Shown here: piece after piece, positions 24,741-26,286 of the stretch
Layout of the letters: each line of letters starts with the position of its first letter
Numbering within the stretch: position 1 is the first letter of the stretch
DNA from: Isotricha intestinalis
Lineage: Eukaryota; Ciliophora; Litostomatea; Vestibuliferida; Isotrichidae
Length of the DNA stretch: 26,286 bases
Direction: 5' to 3'
Assembly (NCBI GenBank): GCA_023807065.1
Contig: JAJJLU010003874.1
Coordinates: forward strand, 1 to 26,286
Made by a program: the position numbers and the translations under genes
The notes under the pieces: model-generated
Told to the model about the DNA's origin: nothing
The model's input: the letters and a program-made list of their open reading frames with translations, nothing else
The model's database searches: none

Positions 24741-25024
24741 AATATTTAAAGATTAATATTATTATATAATATTATTACATAATTTTTTTTGATTAATATA
24801 AAATATATTCTGTTAAAAATTAAGAGAATAATAATATATTAATTTTAATAGAAATAAATCTAAGAATTATATTTTATAAAAAATTTTTTTTTTTTGGCGA
24901 AAAAAAAAGACAAATAATTATTGATTTATTTTCCATAAAAAAATAATTATAAAATTTAAAAACAATATTAAAAAAATATGTTTTTTTTTTCTTATTATTA
25001 TGAAAAAAATTATTAAGTTATATT
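24741..25024. other. AT-rich spacer after the kinesin gene
   Basis: This spacer has homopolymer A and T runs, including a T-run, GGCG, A-run near 24886-24909 that forms an imperfect hairpin-like symmetry. No gene is seen. Confidence 0.4.
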
Positions 25025-25159
25025 TTAATCTGTTTTTTCAATATTTTCTTTTTTTTCTTCTTCTTTATTATTTTCTATAATTTTATTATTATTTTCAGTT
25101 TGTTGATTTTCATTTTGAATAGCATTATTATTATTATTTTCATGATTTAAGTGATGAAT
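25025..25159 (-). pseudogene. Asn/Glu-rich C-terminal gene fragment
   Basis: This open stretch of 44 codons has no ATG. It reads HHLNHENNNNNAIQNENQQ and ends EENIEKTD-like before TAA 25025-25027, closed upstream by TGA at 25160-25162. It resembles the disordered tails of other genes here. It is either the last exon or remnant of a broken gene, perhaps the GT5 synthase further right. Confidence 0.3.
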
Positions 25160-25228
25160 TCAAGAATAAATTTTATGTTTAACATAATTCAAGTAATTTT
25201 AATAACTCATCAAATAAATGAAAAGAGA

Positions 25229-25272
25229 TAAAAATGAGCCGAGAAAACCGAGAAAAAGTTGGTTCATTTTTA
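25229..25272. other. 12-bp stem hairpin with CCGAGAAAA repeat in the loop
   Basis: TAAAAATGAGCC (25229-25240) pairs with GGTTCATTTTTA (25261-25272), 11 Watson-Crick pairs and one G-T. The 20-nt loop continues a direct repeat of CCGAGAAAA. It is unusually GC-containing for this spacer. It could be an RNA processing structure or a repeat relic. Confidence 0.5.
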
Positions 25273-25337
25273 TTTTTTTTAATTTTTTAAGTAATTTTTG
25301 TAATTTTTTTCTTTAATTGAATGTTTTTTATTTTATA

Positions 25338-26286
25338 TTAATTTAAATTATCTTGATTTAATTTTATTAAAAATTTTAATTTGACTGAAATTTCATTTCT
25401 TATATTATTATTTTTTACTTCATATACAATTCTCTTTATTTCTTTATCTTCATCATCTTTAATATCTAAATAAAACATTTTATTATCTTAAATATAATAT
25501 CCTTTAATATCTTTTATTTTTCTTAATAGTTTATTTAGTTTCTTTACATAAAATATTAAAGGCCATTAGTACTTTTTTTCTTAGGTTTATTATTATATAA
25601 ATTATACATATCAATACCTAAAATTCTTTCTTGTTTATTTTTTATATTTATTGATATTTACAACATTAAATTCTTGATATAAAACAGCAGAAATATCATT
25701 AAAAAAATATTCTTTTCCATTTTCAGGTTCTTCTTCTTTATTTTCTTGTTCTTGATTTCTTCTATTATATAAAATATTAATATTATTATTATTATTATTA
25801 TTATAAATATTCATTATCTCAGGTGCATCTGGAAATTTTTTAATATATAAATCTATTTCAAAATTTGATAAATTTTTAATATTTTTATCTATATTAATTG
25901 TATTGTCAATATCATCATTTCCTTTATGTTCAACAAAATAATATAAATCAATATTTTTATATATTAAAAAAACTTTAGTAAAAAGATAATCTAAAATATT
26001 TTTTAAAGTATCATCAGGTTTAAAGTAAATCCATTTCCTGTATTATTATCCCAATTATATTCAAAGACTTTATCAAGAAATCCTCCTGTATGGAAAGTAA
26101 TAACAGGTGTTCCAAAGACAAAGAATTCTTGTTGGATAATATCACCTTGGTTCAAAAAGTGAAGGCATGAGACCGAAGTCAGAACCAAGGTTTATTTTAG
26201 GACCATCTGTGAAGAATTCATTTGGATCTGCCCAGAAACTATTTGGATATTTACCTCTTAAATAATTTATTTTCCTACACATGCTG
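25338..26286 (-). pseudogene. GT5-type starch/glycogen synthase, C-terminal part, broken; runs off the window
   Basis: Reading from the window end: FWADPNEFFTDGPKINLGSD, FGLMPSLFEP, then after a shift GDIIQQEFFVFGTPVITFHT and KVFEYNWDNNTGNGFT. This is the GT5 synthase donor-binding region, whose family signature is E-P-G-G-x-x-Q followed by GTPV and TGGL/F. These enzymes elongate alpha-1,4-glucan from ADP- or UDP-glucose. Lesions: an extra base within the EPG(G) motif near 26146-26152, a one-base loss after GNGFT near 26020, a shift near 25640 and an in-frame TAA at 25488-25490. The downstream part (KFPDAPEIMNIYN and an Asn run) is unlike normal GT5 enzymes. The last stop is TAA 25338-25340. 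Family assignment is strong. Being at the contig-like edge, some shifts could be assembly errors. Confidence 0.8.

Noticed and set aside
1..26286. tRNA, rRNA or other structured RNA genes
   Set aside because: In this AT-rich background such genes should stand out by GC content. The only richer segments are the psbB fragment and the decayed island, and no cloverleaf or box motifs were found by eye.

Overview
The window is eukaryotic nuclear DNA from a very AT-rich (by eye about 80%), compact, apparently intron-poor microbial genome. The genes are long, uninterrupted and rich in Lys, Asn and Glu. They include a kinesin, an SPX-EXS (XPR1/SYG1-type) protein, an Hsp70 relative and a RING/TRAF-type zinc-finger protein, none of which is prokaryotic. 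Every intact gene ends in TAA, and thousands of codons pass without an in-frame TAA, TAG or TGA, so the standard code fits. Poly-Asn runs, a bacterial/plant-type (GT5) starch/glycogen synthase remnant and a fragment of plant-type plastid psbB suggest a protist, possibly a gut or plant-feeding one such as a rumen ciliate or an amoeba. The sequence does not settle the lineage.

Layout. 1-1250: a decayed Hsp70-like gene (premature TAA, 154-bp out-of-frame tandem duplication). 1250-2680: a long gene-poor stretch with a less AT-rich decayed island and, at about 2301-2510, a mutated piece of psbB (CP47 of photosystem II). 2680-5890: a RING/zinc-finger gene and a convergent 764-aa coiled-coil gene. 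5969-6277: a small frameshifted gene.

6487-18740 is the centrepiece. It holds a 568-aa coiled-coil GTPase (minus), a chimeric duplication scar, a Cys-rich/charged-helix protein (minus), a divergent 207-aa helical protein (plus) and a 2,650-aa protein (plus). The last combines a SecA-type DEAD motor, a hydrophobic segment, Lys-Pro and Asn-rich repeat regions, and a C-terminal GTPase domain that is a paralogue of the neighbouring 568-aa protein. This is a SecA-like ATPase/GTPase fusion beside its free-standing GTPase cousin. I know of no described function for it. The scar at 7992-9090 is a tandem duplication of the GTPase 5' end with a 362-bp piece of the 2,650-aa gene inserted between the copies.

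18741-26286: a decayed short gene and a displaced 150-bp copy of the coiled-coil gene's 5' region; an XPR1/SYG1-like gene (minus) divergent from a kinesin-7-like gene (plus); then a gene-poor 3' flank with a small hairpin and a multiply broken GT5 synthase that runs off the end. Intact genes fill the interior and broken ones cluster near both ends. The two gene pairs with short shared intergenic regions (241/207 aa, XPR1/kinesin) are probably controlled from bidirectional promoters.
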